Source: Salsipaludibacter sp963812245 (lineage in GTDB: Bacteria > Actinomycetota > Nitriliruptoria > Nitriliruptorales > Nitriliruptoraceae). From it: a stretch of DNA of 64,000 nt. This document shows positions 62,290-64,000 of this stretch, piece by piece (position 1 is the first letter of the stretch; every line of letters begins with the position of its first letter). The position numbers were made by a program, and so were the translations under genes. The stretch is from the NCBI GenBank assembly GCA_963812245.1, contig CAWEUK010000002.1, positions 1,798,001 to 1,862,000 of the forward strand. The letters run 5' to 3'. The notes below the pieces were generated by a model that did not search any database, was not told the origin of the DNA, and was given only the letters and a program-made list of their open reading frames with translations.

Positions 62290-62320
62290 GTTTCCTCGTT
62301 GACCGTGGGGGGGTTGCGAC

Positions 62321-62348
62321 ATCCTATTGGTCGCCGGGCCGTGGGCAG
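62321..62348 (-). promoter_or_regulatory. Candidate promoter of the sucrase/ferredoxin-like gene
   Basis: On the minus strand CTGCCC (62343-62348) and TAGGAT (62321-62326) are 16 bp apart. Transcription would begin about 62315, leaving a short leader with the GAGGAA ribosome site before GTG 62289. Confidence 0.4.
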
Positions 62349-62444
62349 GCGCCGTGGTGGGACGGTCCGATGGTGGTTTGCACCGGAGGCGCCGGAGGCC
62401 GTCGGGATCCCGACGCCGGACCGGTCCATCGGCCGGGTGCTGCC

Positions 62445-62474
62445 TTGCCTGCAGGTGGGCATCTGCGATAGTCT
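62445..62474 (+). promoter_or_regulatory. rplU-rpmA promoter
   Basis: TTGCCT at 62445-62450, an 18-bp spacer and TAGTCT at 62469-62474. One of the clearest promoters in the window. It lies in the 314-base divergent gap between the sucrase/ferredoxin-like gene and rplU. Confidence 0.65.
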
Positions 62475-62485
62475 GACCGTCCGAG

Positions 62486-62509
62486 GCGGTGCCGCACTTC
62501 CGGCACCGC
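62486..62509 (+). promoter_or_regulatory. Hairpin in the rplU 5' leader, candidate L21 leader element
   Basis: GCGGTGCCG (62486-62494), loop CACTTC, CGGCACCGC (62501-62509): a perfect nine-pair stem beginning about five bases after the predicted transcription start. It lies in a ~125-base untranslated leader before rplU. L21 leaders that mediate autogenous control are known in other phyla; whether this is one is inference. Confidence 0.5.
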
Positions 62510-62603
62510 AATGTTGTTCGCTCATCTTTCCCCACAACGCGCCGCCCGGCCACGCATCGTGCCCGGTCGCCGAGCGCCCCCACGCCCTCCGGAAGGCCCC
62601 GTC

Positions 62604-62903
62604 GTGTTCGCCATCATCGCCACTGGCGGCAAGCAGTACCGCGTCGAAGAAGGTCAGGAAGTCACCGTTGAACGCCTCGCCGGCGACGTCGGTGACAGTG
62701 TCGACATCCCCGTGGTCCTTGTGGCCGACGGCGCCGACGTCACCACCGGCCCCGACCTGGGTGACCGGACCGTGTCGGCCACGATCTCCGACCACACACG
62801 CGGCGACAAGATCCGGGTCTTCACCTACAAGAACAAGTCGCGCCAGCACAAGCGGCGTGGCCACCGTCAGCACCACACCGTGCTGACCATCGACTCCATC
62901 TGA
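62604..62903 (+). CDS. rplU: 50S ribosomal protein L21
   Basis: 99 residues, normal length. Starts FAIIATGGKQYRVEEGQEVT, then DIPVVLVADGADV and the basic C-terminal signature KIRVFTYKNKSRQHKRRGHR involved in 23S rRNA binding. GTG 62604 is chosen because GGAAGG (62591-62596) lies 7 bases before it and conserved sequence begins at once. Followed by rpmA 67 bases later. Confidence 0.96.
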   Translation: MFAIIATGGKQYRVEEGQEVTVERLAGDVGDSVDIPVVLVADGADVTTGPDLGDRTVSATISDHTRGDKIRVFTYKNKSRQHKRRGHRQHHTVLTIDSI

Positions 62904-62970
62904 CCCCCGACCCCCGCGCGCTGGTCGTCACGCAACGGCGGCTGCGGATCGAACACGAAAAGGCATCATC

Positions 62971-63231
62971 ATGGCGCACAAGAAGGGCGGCGGCTCGTCC
63001 AGCAACGGCCGCGACTCCAATGCACAGCGACTCGGCGTGAAGAAGTTCGGTGGCGAGGTCATCCGCGCCGGCGGCATCATCGTGCGCCAGCGCGGCACCA
63101 AGATCCACCCCGGCACCAACGTCGGGCGCGGCGGTGACGACACCCTGTTCGCGCTCATCGACGGTCACGTCCGCTTCCGCAAGTCCGGTCAGCGCACCAC
63201 CGCCAATGTCGACCCGGTCGAGGTTGCCTGA
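62971..63231 (+). CDS. rpmA: 50S ribosomal protein L27
   Basis: 86 residues. N-terminal AHKKGGGSSSNGRDSNAQRL reaches the peptidyl-transferase centre and is the family hallmark; VIRAGGIIVRQRGTKIHPG follows. No cleavable N-terminal extension is present, so it matures without the protease found in Firmicutes. AAAAGG about 8 bases upstream of ATG 62971 is a good ribosome site. Confidence 0.97.
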   Translation: MAHKKGGGSSSNGRDSNAQRLGVKKFGGEVIRAGGIIVRQRGTKIHPGTNVGRGGDDTLFALIDGHVRFRKSGQRTTANVDPVEVA

Positions 63232-63259
63232 CCCCGCCACGCTGCCACGGTGCAGCACA

Positions 63260-63297
63260 CGACGTCGAGGGTGGCCCACCGAGGCCACCCTTCGTCG
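63260..63297 (+). terminator. Terminator-like hairpin after rpmA
   Basis: GGGTGGCC (63269-63276) pairs with GGCCACCC (63283-63290) around a six-base loop, extended by CGACG (63260-63264) with CGTCG (63293-63297) across a small internal loop. It lies 29 bases after the rpmA stop. No T run follows. Confidence 0.6.
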
Positions 63298-63499
63298 TTG
63301 CCCGCGGCGCCGGTCACGGTCTACCGTGACCACCCGACCCAGCCTGTCCGGACCTCGGGCCCTCGCCCGCCCCAGCCCACACCGGACCCAGCCGGTCCGA
63401 CCCCTCGCCCCGACCCAGCTCGTACGGACCTCGCCACCAGCCGGTCCGCACCCGCGCCCGACCCGAGCCCGAACCCGAACCCCCAGAAGGCCTGCCCAC
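63298..63499 (+). promoter_or_regulatory. obg promoter and C-rich leader
   Basis: TTGCCC (63298-63303), an 18-bp spacer and TACCGT (63322-63327) form a promoter of the same layout as that of rplU. The ~170-base leader to the GTG at 63500 is very C-rich with degenerate repeats around CCGGTCCG; no long stem is obvious. AAGG near 63487 is the probable ribosome site. Confidence 0.5.
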
Positions 63500-64000
63500 G
63501 TGAGTGACGCCATCGAGTTCGTCGACGCCGCCTCCATCCACGTCACCGGTGGTCGGGGTGGCAATGGCGCGGCATCGTTTCGGCGTGAGTCCCACGTCCC
63601 CCGCGGTGGTCCCGACGGTGGTGACGGGGGTCGGGGCGGCAACGTCGTGCTGGTGGCCGATCGTCGCGCCGCATCGCTGCTCGACGTGCACCGGGCACCG
63701 CACCGCAAGGGCGGTGACGGTGGCCATGGGTCGTCGCAGCGCAAGACCGGCAAGGATGGGGCGGACACGGTCGTGCGCGTGCCCGTGGGAACCGTCGTGC
63801 GAACGCGGGAGGGGCGCGTGATCGCAGACCTGACCGCCCATGGGGACCACGTCGTGGCCTCGCGCGGTGGGCGCGGTGGGCGCGGCAATGCCTCCTTCGC
63901 CAACGCCCAGCGTCGCGTCCCGCGATTCGCCGAGTACGGCGAGAAGGTCGGCCAGGTCACCCTGCGACTGGACCTCAAGGTCATCGCCGACGTGGGGCTG
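63500..64000 (+). CDS. obg: GTPase Obg (N-terminal part, runs off the window)
   Basis: The first 167 codons are present. They form the glycine-rich Obg fold: FVDAASIHVTGGRGGNGAAS, FRRESHVPRGGPDGGDGGRG, the HRKGGDGGHGSSQRKTGKDG block and RGGRGGRGNASFANAQRRVP. The P-loop of the GTPase domain lies just beyond the window end (sequence stops at VIADVGL, directly before it). Obg acts in 50S assembly and stress signalling. GTG 63500 is chosen because the conserved F-V-D start follows. rplU-rpmA-obg is a widely conserved order. Confidence 0.95.
   Translation, partial: MSDAIEFVDAASIHVTGGRGGNGAASFRRESHVPRGGPDGGDGGRGGNVVLVADRRAASLLDVHRAPHRKGGDGGHGSSQRKTGKDGADTVVRVPVGTVVRTREGRVIADLTAHGDHVVASRGGRGGRGNASFANAQRRVPRFAEYGEKVGQVTLRLDLKVIADVGL

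Overview
The window is a high-GC, gene-dense chromosomal segment that is entirely housekeeping in character. Content and order point to a rod-shaped member of the Actinobacteriota: mraZ-led division/cell-wall cluster, ftsZ-pgeF-yggS-sepF-yggT without ftsA, tRNA-Pro-tig-clpP-clpX-valS-folC-ndk, mreBCD-mrdA-rodA, RNase E/G-rplU-rpmA-obg. The missing DivIVA slot together with a full mreBCD locus argues against a Streptomyces/Mycobacterium-type apical grower. A deep branch such as Nitriliruptoria or Acidimicrobiia is my inference, not a demonstrated placement.

Layout. 1-0.8 kb: end of a helix-turn-helix protein and a TetR regulator. 1.1-18.8 kb: one long + strand cell-division run (mraZ, rsmH, ftsL, ftsI, murE, murF, mraY, ftsW, murG, murC, a shrunken MurB-like gene, ftsQ, ftsZ, pgeF, yggS, sepF, yggT), mostly joined by 4-8 base overlaps. 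murD is absent between mraY and ftsW. 18.8-25 kb: a small HExxH protein on the minus strand, then lspA, rluD and dnaE. 25-27 kb: two minus-strand genes, an orphan gpV/VgrG-like spike and an Ala-rich coiled-coil protein. 27-40.3 kb: P2-type ATPase, tRNA-Pro, tig, a single clpP, clpX, an FkbM methyltransferase, valS, an M50 protease, folC, ndk. 40.3-42.7 kb: short RadC-like protein (-) and an exported beta-propeller protein. 43-48.9 kb: mreB, mreC, mreD, mrdA, rodA. 48.9-54.6 kb: VOC protein, a radical-SAM/DUF2344 pair, RNase E/G. 54.7-62.3 kb: lipoprotein, heterodimeric ABC exporter, aldehyde dehydrogenase, sucrase/ferredoxin-like protein (-). 62.4-64 kb: rplU, rpmA, start of obg.

The genes form two envelope machines: septal synthesis (FtsI/FtsW/FtsQ/FtsL/FtsZ/SepF plus Mur enzymes) and lateral-wall synthesis (MreBCD/PBP2/RodA). 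These are interleaved with protein quality control (Tig, ClpXP), lipoprotein processing (LspA), replication (DnaE) and ribosome biogenesis (RsmH, RluD, L21, L27, Obg).

A key caveat is that many essential genes in the first 24.3 kb are broken by single-base indels (about 28), while the following 40 kb carries only about two. The reading frames resume perfectly and most sites are an extra G or C in a short run, so I annotate the composite genes and treat the breaks as probable sequence errors. A recurring TAnnnT -10 hexamer marks most transcription-unit starts. I found no mobile element, CRISPR array or obviously new defence system. The most unusual items are the orphan spike gene, the MurB remnant, the acidic MurG tail, the ftsZ promoter island, the mreB 9-bp repeat and the rplU leader hairpin.
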